Origin: JANRKT01 sp033763355
GTDB taxonomy: Bacteria > Bacteroidota > Bacteroidia > Chitinophagales > Chitinophagaceae
DNA length: 51,409 nucleotides
NCBI GenBank assembly: GCA_033763355.1
Contig: JANRKT010000065.1
Location: forward strand, 1-51,409
Direction of reading: 5' to 3'
Shown: positions 37,892 through 46,792 of the stretch, one piece after another
Numbering within the stretch: position 1 is the stretch's first letter
Layout of the letters: every line of letters starts with the position of its first letter
The notes under the pieces: generated by a model
Databases searched by the model: none
Told to the model about the DNA's origin: nothing
What the model saw: only the letters and a program-made list of their open reading frames with translations
Translations under genes and position numbers: made by a program

Positions 37892-39511
37892 ATGAACAAA
37901 TTATTAATGGCGTTTACATTTTTTACTGCCTGTTCTTTGCATGCTCAACAAACAACGCAAAGTGTGGGGCCGCTGGTTCGTACAGCCTCCGGAACTTTAC
38001 GAGGAGTTGTCAAGAAGAATGTCGCCAGCTTTAAAGGTATTCCCTATGCCGCTCCTCCCGTTGGCGAATACCGCTGGCGTCCACCTCAGCCCGTAACTCC
38101 GTGGAAAGAAGTTCGTGATGCAACCAAAGATTGTGCTGATTGCCCTCAGCGGGCCTGGCCGGGTCCGACAGCAACCCAATCCGAAGATTGCCTTTTCCTG
38201 AATGTGTGGGCACCGGCTACAGCTACGAAGAAATCAAAATTACCAGTAATGGTTTGGATACACGGAGGTGGTTTCACAGGGGGTAGCGGCTCGGGGCCCG
38301 GCTCGGCAGGAGATGCATTTGCCAAACAAGGCGTCATCCTGATAACGATCAATTACAGACTTGGCCGCCTCGGTCATTTTGCACATCCCGCATTGAGTAA
38401 AGAACATCCGGAAGAATTTAAAGGCAGCTACGCCTATATGGACCAGATTGCTGCACTTAAGTGGATCAAGGAAAACATTGCCGCTTTTGGGGGAGATCCG
38501 GATAACGTAACGATTTTTGGTTTTTCAGCAGGCGGGGTTTCGGTTCATTCACTTTTAACCATACCAGCTGCAAAAGGTCTTTTCCATAAGGCTATCAGCC
38601 ATTCTGGTGGTGGCCGCGATGGTGTTCTTACCGGCAGGCCCATACGTCAGGAAAATGCTGATCCTCTATACGCTGTGTCAGCGGAAACAATCGGGATAAA
38701 CTTTGCACGCAAACATAAAATCGGGAGCACAGATGCGGCTGCGTTGGCAAAGCTCCGCTCCCTGAGTGTGGAAGAAATTGTGGATGGAGGTCAGGAAAGT
38801 GATAGCTCCGGACTTCGAACCTATTCCGGCCCAATCCTCGATGGCAAACTGGTAGTAGAAACTGCTGAGAGTGCATACATGAGAGGCAGACGGGCAAATG
38901 TTCCACTCATCATCGGAAATTGCAGTGCCGAAATAGGCGGCCCCTTTGTTAGTAATGCCACTTCAAAAGAGCAACTCTTTTCACTTTTTGGCGAACTTGA
39001 AGCTGAAGCCAAAGCTGCCTTCGATCCTGATGGCAATAAAGAATTCGCAGAGATTCAAACAAAGTTTAACACCGACTGGGTATGGGGTGAGCCGGCACGG
39101 ATGACAGCAAGAACTTTTGTAGTCAAACGGGCACCTGTTTACATGTTTCAATTCGGTTACGTCCCTGCTGCAATGAGACAGCGGTCACGGTATGGCGCCG
39201 GTCACGGATCTGAAGTTTCTTTTGTATTCAATACGCTCAATGCCCGGTGGGGAGCCCCTGCTGAGGCAACAGCTGAAGAGAAAGAATTAGCGAGGATTAT
39301 GAATACCTATTGGACAAATTTCGCCAAAACAGGTAATCCCAATGGTAAGGGTCTTCCAGTTTGGCCTCTTTATGATAGTCAAAAAGAAGATATCCTCGAT
39401 ATTGATATAGATGGCAAACCAGTCAGCAAGCCCGATCCCCGAAAAGCAAGATTTAATGTGATTGAAAAGGCATTTAAGAAACGGGATCGTCTGCAATCAC
39501 GTGGTATTTGA
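37892..39511 (+). CDS. Secreted type-B carboxylesterase
   Basis: The start ATG at 37892 gives 539 residues and a signal peptide (LLMAFTFFTACSLHAQQ); the frame also extends back to a TTG at 37790, inside the leader motif, and is rejected. Carboxylesterase type B hallmarks are GIPYAAPPVGEYRW, SEDCLFLNVWAP, VWIHGGGFTGGSGSG (oxyanion hole), the nucleophile elbow GFSAGG with Ser near residue 212, and a catalytic His in GAGHGSE near 435. It hydrolyses carboxylic esters outside the cytoplasm; the substrate is not predictable. The gene is divergent from the AraC regulator. Confidence 0.93.
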   Translation: MNKLLMAFTFFTACSLHAQQTTQSVGPLVRTASGTLRGVVKKNVASFKGIPYAAPPVGEYRWRPPQPVTPWKEVRDATKDCADCPQRAWPGPTATQSEDCLFLNVWAPATATKKSKLPVMVWIHGGGFTGGSGSGPGSAGDAFAKQGVILITINYRLGRLGHFAHPALSKEHPEEFKGSYAYMDQIAALKWIKENIAAFGGDPDNVTIFGFSAGGVSVHSLLTIPAAKGLFHKAISHSGGGRDGVLTGRPIRQENADPLYAVSAETIGINFARKHKIGSTDAAALAKLRSLSVEEIVDGGQESDSSGLRTYSGPILDGKLVVETAESAYMRGRRANVPLIIGNCSAEIGGPFVSNATSKEQLFSLFGELEAEAKAAFDPDGNKEFAEIQTKFNTDWVWGEPARMTARTFVVKRAPVYMFQFGYVPAAMRQRSRYGAGHGSEVSFVFNTLNARWGAPAEATAEEKELARIMNTYWTNFAKTGNPNGKGLPVWPLYDSQKEDILDIDIDGKPVSKPDPRKARFNVIEKAFKKRDRLQSRGI

Positions 39512-39662
39512 CCGTTGAATTTAAATAGATATATCTGTGGCCAGAGGTACAAAAAATTTGGCGGGAACTTCACGGGCAATACTATTGGTTTTCCGAAGAA
39601 GCAAATCAATTAAGAGGTATTTGAAATTACTTAGTTAGGAAACCGAATTCCAGAATATCAGG

Positions 39663-39732
39663 AATATTGGTAGATCAATCCGTAACCCGTATACTATCCA
39701 AGCGGGGAATTGGAAAGACCTTTGCAATGAAT
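39663..39732. promoter_or_regulatory. Repeated leader motif upstream of the DUF4440 gene, candidate AraC operator
   Basis: This is the second copy of the 37786-37853 motif: AATATTGGTAGATCAATCCG, GTATACTATCCA, AGCGGGGAATTGG, GACCTTTGCAATG. The copies agree best over the first 20 bases. The remaining 39512-39662 and 39733-39802 bases show no gene. Confidence 0.5.
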
Positions 39733-39802
39733 AAGGAGAGAAGTTGAAGCTCCGCCAAAAAAAACAAATTAACGATCATTTAATAGTTCAAAAAAACAAT
39801 TT

Positions 39803-40285
39803 ATGAAAGCATTGATTCTGGGGCTTTTTTTATTGCTCACCGGTGTGCAATGGTCCAGCGCACAATCAAAACAAGACAGTACTTCAACAAGGAACTACAC
39901 AAAAGCTGAACAGGAAATTATAAACCTTTCAAAAACGAAATGGCAGTGGATGGCAGACAAGAATGTGGATAAGCTGGCTCCGCTCTTCCACGACAAATCG
40001 AAATTTGTCCATATGAGTGGAACGTGGAAAAAGGTTGAGGAACTGGATATCATTAAAACCGGAAGCATCTGGTACAGGAAGGCGGATGTCCACGACGTTG
40101 CGGTAGAAATCGTTGACGATGTTGCCATCGCCTGGAGCCGCATTACGCTGACGGCTAATGTTCGGGGCAACGATGTTGTAACTCAATTTACAGTTACCGA
40201 GGTCTATAAAAAACATGGGAACGATTGGAAATTGTTAGCCTTGACATTTAGCAGTGTCCGGGACACCCATCAAATTAAACATTAG
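39803..40285 (+). CDS. Secreted NTF2-like / DUF4440 protein
   Basis: The 160-residue protein has a signal peptide (LILGLFLLLTGVQWSSAQ). The mature part follows the SnoaL/DUF4440 cone fold: EQEIINLSKTKWQWMADKNV, LAPLFHDKSKFVHMSGTW, VAVEIVDDVAIAWSRITLTA, FTVTEVYKKHGNDWKLLALT. Members include small enzymes and ligand-binding proteins; catalysis cannot be stated. The gene is followed 13 bp later by the flavodoxin gene and is preceded by the leader motif shared with the esterase gene. Confidence 0.87.
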   Translation: MKALILGLFLLLTGVQWSSAQSKQDSTSTRNYTKAEQEIINLSKTKWQWMADKNVDKLAPLFHDKSKFVHMSGTWKKVEELDIIKTGSIWYRKADVHDVAVEIVDDVAIAWSRITLTANVRGNDVVTQFTVTEVYKKHGNDWKLLALTFSSVRDTHQIKH

Positions 40286-40298
40286 TAATAAAAAAGTA

Positions 40299-40934
40299 AT
40301 GAAAAGCGCCACTTCCATAACGCATATGCTGTTGGCTTTTTTTCTTTTGGTTGCTACGTGCTCTTCATCACAGATGAAGGATCTCAATGCTAAAACTGAC
40401 GATACTAATAGTTCTGACAAAGTATTGATTGTGTATTTATCCCGGACAAAAAATACAAAAGCAATTGCGGAAATCATTCACAAAAATGTTGGAGGAACAT
40501 TGGTGGCGCTTGAGTTAGAAAAGGCATACCCGGAAAATTACCAGGCAACTGTACAACAGGTGGTGAATGAAAATGAGACAGGCTACTTACCACCTTTAAA
40601 AACAAAAATTGACAGCATTCAAAACTATGATGTTGTGTTTGTAGGATTTCCAACCTGGGGTATGAAGCTGCCGCCACCAATGAAAACATTTTTGCGTCAA
40701 TATGATCTAAGAGGTAAAACCGTGATACCTTTCAATACAAATGGAGGATATGGAGAAGGCAGCAGCTTTCAGACTGTAAAGGAGCTATGCCCGAACAGCA
40801 AAGTATTGGAAGGATTTAGTATCAGAGGCGGATCGGAAAGAGATGGTCAATACCTTGTCATCAAAGATGAAAAGGCAAAAGAGGCAGAAACTAAAGTGCA
40901 GAAATGGTTGCAAAAAATAAAAGTCATAAAATAA
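40299..40934 (+). CDS. Flavodoxin-family protein with lipoprotein signal
   Basis: The start ATG at 40299 gives 211 residues; an in-frame GTG at 40254 would overlap the previous gene. The N-terminus is a lipoprotein-type signal (HMLLAFFLLVATC, Cys21) and a polar linker. The flavodoxin fold begins near residue 41 (VLIVYLSRTKNTKAIAEII, FMN phosphate loop) and continues with VVFVGFPTWGMKLPPPMKTF (FMN-ring loop with Trp) and PFNTNGGYGEGSSF. FMN-binding flavodoxins normally carry electrons in the cytoplasm; this one is predicted to be exported and anchored. It is co-directional with the DUF4440 gene. Confidence 0.9.
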   Translation: MKSATSITHMLLAFFLLVATCSSSQMKDLNAKTDDTNSSDKVLIVYLSRTKNTKAIAEIIHKNVGGTLVALELEKAYPENYQATVQQVVNENETGYLPPLKTKIDSIQNYDVVFVGFPTWGMKLPPPMKTFLRQYDLRGKTVIPFNTNGGYGEGSSFQTVKELCPNSKVLEGFSIRGGSERDGQYLVIKDEKAKEAETKVQKWLQKIKVIK

Positions 40935-41022
40935 ACGAGCCTGCCTTTATTCAACACTTGCAGGAGATTTTGGCAAAAGAAATGTGAACAAAAAGTTTAC
41001 TAATGAAAAAAGACTGATTCAG

Positions 41023-41043
41023 AAATATTTGATTTTCGTAATT
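41023..41043. promoter_or_regulatory. TTTGATTTTCGTAATT motif, copy upstream of the cytochrome c operon
   Basis: A 21-bp stretch ending TTTGATTTTCGTAATT is identical to bases 51217-51237 upstream of the aldo/keto reductase gene. Weaker copies lie at 49778-49800 and 30041-30058. It stands 138 bp before the cytochrome c start in a 246-bp gene-free stretch (40935-41180). Function unknown; a shared operator is possible. Confidence 0.4.
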
Positions 41044-41180
41044 TTTTGTGTGAAAAAGATAAATGCAGGTGATTTTATTGTATCTACCTTTAAGGTTCAT
41101 TTGAAGACTGTCTTACAAATAAACGCCATTCCGATCCCCATGAATAAATTAATTGTAAGCCATAAAATTCAAACCCGGTT

Positions 41181-41588
41181 ATGATTAAGGCATTAACCAT
41201 CTCTTTAGTAATTCCTGGAATTTTTCTTCTTAACAGTTTTGTTCCCAATCAGTCATTGAGTGAAAGCATTAAAAGAGGGAAAGAAGTCTACACATTATAC
41301 TGCCAGAACTGCCACATGGAAGATGGCAAAGGCATGCCGGATATCAATCCTCCGGTTGCCAAAGCAGATTACCTGAAAAAACCGGCAAAAACTTTGATTG
41401 ATGTAATCCTCAAAGGCCAGTCAGGTGAAGTGGTAGTGAATGGTAAAAAATATAATGCGATGATGCCTGCGCAAGATTATTTGACTGACATACAAATCGC
41501 TGATGTGCTTAATTACATCCGCAATAGCTGGGGTAATAAAATACCAGGAACTATAACTCCGGCAACGGTAAAAACGCTTAGAAAATGA
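41181..41588 (+). CDS. Exported mono-haem cytochrome c
   Basis: The 135-residue protein has a signal peptide (ALTISLVIPGIFLLNSF). A single haem-binding motif CQNCH is at residues 41-45; the likely distal Met is in NAMMPAQD near 95-100, and the fold ends in a helix (IADVLNYIRNSWG). It is a class I cytochrome c domain. It directly precedes the 2Fe-2S and molybdopterin subunit genes (37 bp), and periplasmic dehydrogenases of that family often pass electrons to such a cytochrome. Confidence 0.92.
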   Translation: MIKALTISLVIPGIFLLNSFVPNQSLSESIKRGKEVYTLYCQNCHMEDGKGMPDINPPVAKADYLKKPAKTLIDVILKGQSGEVVVNGKKYNAMMPAQDYLTDIQIADVLNYIRNSWGNKIPGTITPATVKTLRK

Positions 41589-41625
41589 TTTAACTGATAA
41601 TATTAATTCTTAAAAATTTGCTGCT

Positions 41626-42084
41626 ATGGCTACTTATAATTTAAAAATTAACGGAGAAACGAAAAAGGTTGATGTTGATCCGATGACGCCAATACTTTGG
41701 GTGCTGAGGGATCATCTCAATTTACAGGGCACCAAGTATGGCTGCGGCGTTGCCGCCTGCGGCGCCTGTACCATTCACCTGAACGGTGCTGCCGTTCGTT
41801 CCTGTCAGTTACCGGTTTCATCAATAGGGAACCGGGAGATCACTACTATCGAGGGCCTTTCTGTAAACGGTGACCACCCGGTACAAAAAGCCTGGATTGA
41901 GCATGATGTTCCGCAATGTGGTTATTGCCAGTCAGGTCAAATCATGTCGGCTGCTGCATTGCTTAAAACAAAACCTAACCCAAACGAAGCAGAGATTGAA
42001 GCTGCTATGAGCGGAAATATTTGCCGGTGCGGTACCTATTTACGTATAAAAGAAGCCATCCGGTCAGCTGCTAAGCAGAAATAA
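41626..42084 (+). CDS. 2Fe-2S small subunit of a xanthine dehydrogenase-family molybdoenzyme
   Basis: The 152-residue protein has the two-cluster layout of the family: a ferredoxin-type cluster with Cys40, Cys45, Cys48 and Cys60 (CGVAACGACTIHL), and a helical [2Fe-2S] domain with Cys98, Cys101, Cys133 and Cys135 (CGYCQSG; NICRCGTY). It shuttles electrons from the molybdenum site and is closest to IorA/aldehyde-oxidoreductase small subunits. There is no signal peptide, so it would be exported, if at all, with its Tat-dependent partner. It is followed 47 bp later by the large subunit gene. Confidence 0.95.
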   Translation: MATYNLKINGETKKVDVDPMTPILWVLRDHLNLQGTKYGCGVAACGACTIHLNGAAVRSCQLPVSSIGNREITTIEGLSVNGDHPVQKAWIEHDVPQCGYCQSGQIMSAAALLKTKPNPNEAEIEAAMSGNICRCGTYLRIKEAIRSAAKQK

Positions 42085-42131
42085 ATATGTTGCAGGAAAC
42101 ATTTTTAATTAAACAAACAAAGCATTAAAAA

Positions 42132-44399
42132 ATGGAACAGGTTAAAACTACATATAACAGGCGTTCATTTTTAAAATCTTCCTTTTTATCCGGCGGCGGC
42201 CTGATGATCAGTTTCAGCTGGTTGTCAGAATTCAGCCTTGCAGAAAAAATAAATGACCCGGATATCGGAAGATGGGTAGAAATAAACGGCTATATCAAGA
42301 TCACACCGGAGAATGTCATAAAAATCCTTAATCCCAATCCGGAATTTGGGCAAAATGTAATGACCTCACTCCCAATGATTGCAGCTGAGGAACTGGATGT
42401 GGACTGGCAACAGGTAGTGGTAGAAATGGGGCCGCATGACAATGTAAAATTAGGTCCGCAATTTACCGGCGGAAGCAATTCTGTAAGGATGTACTGGAAA
42501 CCGCTCCGCGAAGCAGGGGCCGCAGCACGACACATGTTGAAAGAAGCCGCTGCCCAAACATGGGATGTACCTCTTGAAGAGGTGACCACTAAAGCAGGAA
42601 TGCTTTATCATGAAAAAAGCGGCAAATCAGGAACGTATGGCAGCTTTGCCTCCAAAGCTTCAGGTCTCGCCATACCAAAAGGAATAAAGTTAAAAGATGT
42701 GAAGGATTTTAATGTAGTAAGAATCTCAAAAAAGAATGTAGAAGGATTAAAAATCGTAACAGGCAAACCGCTTTTTGGAATGGATTATACACAGGAAGGA
42801 ATGCTGATTGCCATGATTGAACACCCGCCTGCTTTCGGGAAGAAACTGAAATCTTTTGACGCAACTGAAACTTTGAAAATGCCGGGCATAAAAGATGTTT
42901 TCAGCCTGAAATTATACCCCGATGGTTATGAACAGGCAGGTTTTGATACACGAACATTTAATGATTTGCTGGTAGTGGTGGGCAATACCACCTGGGAAGT
43001 AATGAATGCCCGTAAAAAACTAAAAGTAAACTGGGAAACCATCGGTGATACCAAAGAGACCATGATGGGCAGAGGCGGGAAACGAGAGGTTACTGTTCCT
43101 GGCGGACTTGAAAGCACCAGTACGCATTTGGCAAAAATGGCTGAATACGCAAAGAAGCCAGCGCAGCAATTGCGAAAAGACGGAGACCCGGAAACGGCAT
43201 TTAAAAATGCGGCGCAGATTATAGAACGCACCTACACTGCTCCTTTTTTGGCGCACAACTGCATGGAGCCTATGAATGCCTTTGCCCATGTTACGGATGA
43301 AAAAGCCTTGTTAGTAATACCTCATCAGGCGCCGGGTTGGATAGAACCTACACTATCAAAAATTTTAAACCTGCCGGCCGATAAAATTGAAATCCAAATG
43401 AGCCGTATGGGTGGGGGATTTGGCCTGAGAGCATACGGACATTATGCCACAGAAGCGGCCCTTATCTCTAAAAAAGTAAAAGCTCCAGTCAAACTTGTTT
43501 ATAGCCGTGAGGATGATATGACTTATGGTATCTATCGCCCAATGTACACAGCCACTTACCGGGCTGCACTGGATGCTAATAAAAACTTAATCGCATTTCA
43601 TGTAAAAGGCGGTGGCATTCCTGAAAATCCTATTCATGCAAACCGGTTTCCCGCCGGTGCAGTTGATAACTATCTTGCCGAAGGATGGGAAATACCATCA
43701 AACATAACCATTGGTGCATTCAGGGCACCACGATCCAATTTCAATGCGGCGGCTGAGCAATCCTTCTTAGATGAATTGGCAGAAGCAATGGGCAAAGACC
43801 CGATAGATTTCAGACTTGAATTGTTGAAAAGAGCCAAAGAAAATCCTGTTGGTAAAAACAATGAATATGATGCTGACCGCTATGCAGGAGTATTAAAGTT
43901 GGTGAAGGAAAAATCAGGCTGGAATAAACCGGAGAATAAAAAATATAGCCGGGGCGTTGCTGCTTATTTCTGTCACGCCTCTTATGCTGCTCATGTTGTG
44001 GACATGATAAAAAAAGACGGGCAGCCTTATGTTGAAAGGGTTTTCAGCGCAATGGATTGCGGCATTGTAGTAAACCCTGATGCTGCTATTAACATGGTGC
44101 AGGGCGCCGTTGTTGATGGAATTGGAAATGCACTTTATGGAGGATTAACACATAAAGATGGTGTGGCAGAACAGAATAACCTTAACCGTTACCGGATCAT
44201 ACGAATGAGGGAAGCCCCCAAGAAAATAGAAGTTCACTTTGTACAAAACGATATTGACCCTACTGGTTTAGGCGAACCACCTTTCCCTCCGATATTTGGT
44301 GCTGTTGCAAATGCAATATATAAAAGCACAGGTAAGAGGTACTATAACCAGCCCTACATGAATGAAGCGGTGCAGCTAAATAATAAAAAGGCTTTTTGA
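42132..44399 (+). CDS. Molybdopterin-binding large subunit, IorB-like, copy 1
   Basis: The 755-residue protein starts with a Tat signal (YNRRSFLKSSFLSGGG), so the folded enzyme is exported. The aldehyde oxidase/xanthine dehydrogenase large-subunit domains follow: NPNPEFGQNVMTSLPMIAAE, GKPLFGMDYT, PFLAHNCMEPMNAFAH, MGGGFGLRAYGHY, FRAPRSNFNAAAEQ and the active-site Glu of GLGEPPFPP near residue 725. It hydroxylates aldehydes or N-heterocycles at a molybdenum-cytosine/pterin cofactor. Compared with copy 2, the usual GGGFGRR has become GGGFGLR and the pocket segments differ (APGWIEPTLSK). Substrate unknown. Confidence 0.93.
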   Translation: MEQVKTTYNRRSFLKSSFLSGGGLMISFSWLSEFSLAEKINDPDIGRWVEINGYIKITPENVIKILNPNPEFGQNVMTSLPMIAAEELDVDWQQVVVEMGPHDNVKLGPQFTGGSNSVRMYWKPLREAGAAARHMLKEAAAQTWDVPLEEVTTKAGMLYHEKSGKSGTYGSFASKASGLAIPKGIKLKDVKDFNVVRISKKNVEGLKIVTGKPLFGMDYTQEGMLIAMIEHPPAFGKKLKSFDATETLKMPGIKDVFSLKLYPDGYEQAGFDTRTFNDLLVVVGNTTWEVMNARKKLKVNWETIGDTKETMMGRGGKREVTVPGGLESTSTHLAKMAEYAKKPAQQLRKDGDPETAFKNAAQIIERTYTAPFLAHNCMEPMNAFAHVTDEKALLVIPHQAPGWIEPTLSKILNLPADKIEIQMSRMGGGFGLRAYGHYATEAALISKKVKAPVKLVYSREDDMTYGIYRPMYTATYRAALDANKNLIAFHVKGGGIPENPIHANRFPAGAVDNYLAEGWEIPSNITIGAFRAPRSNFNAAAEQSFLDELAEAMGKDPIDFRLELLKRAKENPVGKNNEYDADRYAGVLKLVKEKSGWNKPENKKYSRGVAAYFCHASYAAHVVDMIKKDGQPYVERVFSAMDCGIVVNPDAAINMVQGAVVDGIGNALYGGLTHKDGVAEQNNLNRYRIIRMREAPKKIEVHFVQNDIDPTGLGEPPFPPIFGAVANAIYKSTGKRYYNQPYMNEAVQLNNKKAF

Positions 44400-44460
44400 G
44401 TTTTAGAAAGCAAGGTGGTTGTTAGAATAACAGTAGCAATTAACAACTGAACTCCGGATC

Positions 44461-46722
44461 ATGAAAAAACAAACTACTTCCATAAGCAGGCGATCTTTTC
44501 TCAGAACATCGGCACTGGCCGGAGGTGGATTGCTGATAAGCTTTGGATGGAAGAGTTCTTTCGCATCCGGGATAAAGGAAATGGCTGCAATACCTGAAGA
44601 GTGGATTAAGCTGAATGGCTTTTTGAAGATAGCAGAAAATGGTATGGTGACTATCATATCGCCAAACCCGGAAGGAGGTCAGAATGTAAAAACTTCCATG
44701 CCGATGATAGTTGCCGAGGAACTTGATGTGGACTGGAAAAATGTGGTGATAGAACAAGCGCCTTTGAACACTGAATTATATACCCGTCAATTTATTGGCG
44801 GCAGCCAGGCCATCCGGACAAGTTGGAAAACGTTGAGGACGGCAGGAGCAACTGCAAGACAAATGCTTTGCGAAGCCGCAGCCTTATCATGGGGCGTACC
44901 AGTGGAAGAGATCACTACGCAGGCCGGCATTCTTTATCATAACAAAACAGGTAAATCGGCTGGTTACGGTGAAATGGCTTCTGCTGCTGCGAAAATCAAA
45001 ATGCCGAAAGAAGTAAAGCTGAAGGAGAAAAAAGATTTCAGGATCATAGGCACCTCCGTTAAAAATGCAGATGCATTAAAAATTGTAACCGGGAAGCCCC
45101 TGTTCGGAATGGATATTAAACGGGATGGAATGCTCATCGCCATGATCATACATCCCCCGGCTTTTGGTTTGAAACTAAAATCGGCTGATGTTTCTTCTGT
45201 AAAATCAATGCCCGGAATAAAAGATGTTTTCCCGGTTAAGCTTTTACAAGATGATTATGTAAGAGAGTTTTTCGATACCGTCACATTTACTGAAGTAATG
45301 GCCATTGTTGGTAATACTACATGGGAAGTAATGAATGCCAGGAAGAAACTGTTAGTGGAATGGGAACCTATTTCGGAACATACCATAAAAAGAAATGCTT
45401 TTGGAGGCCGTAATCCCTCTACCATTACTATTCCCGCTGGTTTAGAAAGTACCTCAGATCATAGGCTAAAAATGGCGGAGATGTTGAAGAAACCGGCGAA
45501 TGTGGTGCGTAAAGATGGAGATACCGAATCTGCTTTTAGGAATGCGGGGAAAGTAATTGAACGAACCTATACTGGACCTTTCCTTGCACACAATTGCATG
45601 GAGCCGATGAATTTTTTTGCTCATGTTACAGCTGAAAAAGCGGAGTTGGTTGGCCCTTTGCAAAAGGCGGAGCTGACAGAAAGAACGCTGGCATCACGGT
45701 TAGGACTTCCTGTTGAAAAAATAGATATCCAGTTAACCCGTCTCGGCGGCGGATTTGGCAGAAGATCTTATGCTCATTGGATGATCGAAGCAGCGCTCAT
45801 TTCACAAAAAATGAAAACTCCGGTTAAACTGATTTATACAAGAGAAGATGATATGACTTCGGGTATCTATCGTCCCGCTTATACTGCGAAATATCGTGCT
45901 GCACTGGATTCAAATAATAATCTGATTGCATTCCATGTAAATGCAGGAGGCATTCCGGAAACTCCATTGGAAGCAAATCGTTTTCCTGCAGGGGCAGTAG
46001 AAAATTATCTTGCTGAGAGTTGGACTATCAATTCTAACATCACAACAGGGTCGTTCCGTGCGCCAAGGTCAAACTTCATGGCGGCTGCCGAGCAGTCTTT
46101 CCTCGATGAGCTGGCAGCGATGATGAAAAAAGATCCAATAGCGTTTCGACTTGATCTGTTAGAACGGGTTATTAAGAATCCAGTGGGCAAAGAAAATGAT
46201 TATGATGCGAGGCGATATGCTGAAGTGTTGAAACTTGTTCGTGAAAAGTCCGGCTGGGGAAAATCGCAACCCAATGTACACAGAGGTGTATCGGCTTACT
46301 TCTGCCATAATACCTATGTGGCAATAGTGCTGGATGTGAAACTGGACAAAGGCAAACTTACTATTCTGAGAGTATGCTGCGCTGTTGATTGCGGCGTTGT
46401 TGTAAATCCTGATGCGGCTGTTAACCTGATAGAAGGTTCAGTTGTAGATGGCATTGGGAATGCATTATTTGGTGAGTTGACTTTCAAAAAAGGTGTGCCC
46501 GACAAAAATAATTTTAATAGTTACCGCATGATTCGCCACCATGAGGCGCCAAAGTCCATTGATGTTCATTTTGTGCAAAATGATATTGATCCCACCGGCC
46601 TGGGCGAACCTGCATTTCCCCCTGTTTTCGGAGCACTGGCCAATGCATTGTATAAAGCTACCGGCAAACGATTTTATGATCAGCCGTTTATTACTTACCT
46701 TAACTTTAACTCCAGCAGTTGA
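44461..46722 (+). CDS. Molybdopterin-binding large subunit, IorB-like, copy 2
   Basis: The 753-residue protein is a close paralog of the preceding gene product and also has a Tat signal (ISRRSFLRTSALAGGG). It keeps the usual LGGGFGRRSYAHW, PFLAHNCMEPMNFFAH, FRAPRSNFMAAAEQ and GLGEPAFPP with the active-site Glu. The two genes are 61 bp apart and similar along their whole length, so a tandem duplication is clear. Only one small-subunit gene precedes them; it may serve both. Substrate differs or overlaps; not readable. Confidence 0.93.
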   Translation: MKKQTTSISRRSFLRTSALAGGGLLISFGWKSSFASGIKEMAAIPEEWIKLNGFLKIAENGMVTIISPNPEGGQNVKTSMPMIVAEELDVDWKNVVIEQAPLNTELYTRQFIGGSQAIRTSWKTLRTAGATARQMLCEAAALSWGVPVEEITTQAGILYHNKTGKSAGYGEMASAAAKIKMPKEVKLKEKKDFRIIGTSVKNADALKIVTGKPLFGMDIKRDGMLIAMIIHPPAFGLKLKSADVSSVKSMPGIKDVFPVKLLQDDYVREFFDTVTFTEVMAIVGNTTWEVMNARKKLLVEWEPISEHTIKRNAFGGRNPSTITIPAGLESTSDHRLKMAEMLKKPANVVRKDGDTESAFRNAGKVIERTYTGPFLAHNCMEPMNFFAHVTAEKAELVGPLQKAELTERTLASRLGLPVEKIDIQLTRLGGGFGRRSYAHWMIEAALISQKMKTPVKLIYTREDDMTSGIYRPAYTAKYRAALDSNNNLIAFHVNAGGIPETPLEANRFPAGAVENYLAESWTINSNITTGSFRAPRSNFMAAAEQSFLDELAAMMKKDPIAFRLDLLERVIKNPVGKENDYDARRYAEVLKLVREKSGWGKSQPNVHRGVSAYFCHNTYVAIVLDVKLDKGKLTILRVCCAVDCGVVVNPDAAVNLIEGSVVDGIGNALFGELTFKKGVPDKNNFNSYRMIRHHEAPKSIDVHFVQNDIDPTGLGEPAFPPVFGALANALYKATGKRFYDQPFITYLNFNSSS

Positions 46723-46792
46723 TTGATGGGCAATAAATTTCTAAGAAAAAAAGGCATAGTATGTAACAAATCTAATTTGTCCCTGTTCCAGG

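Noticed and set aside
40984..41184. A 66-codon plus-strand frame before the cytochrome c gene
   Set aside because: It starts with GTG, covers the repeated regulatory motif and has no protein-like features.
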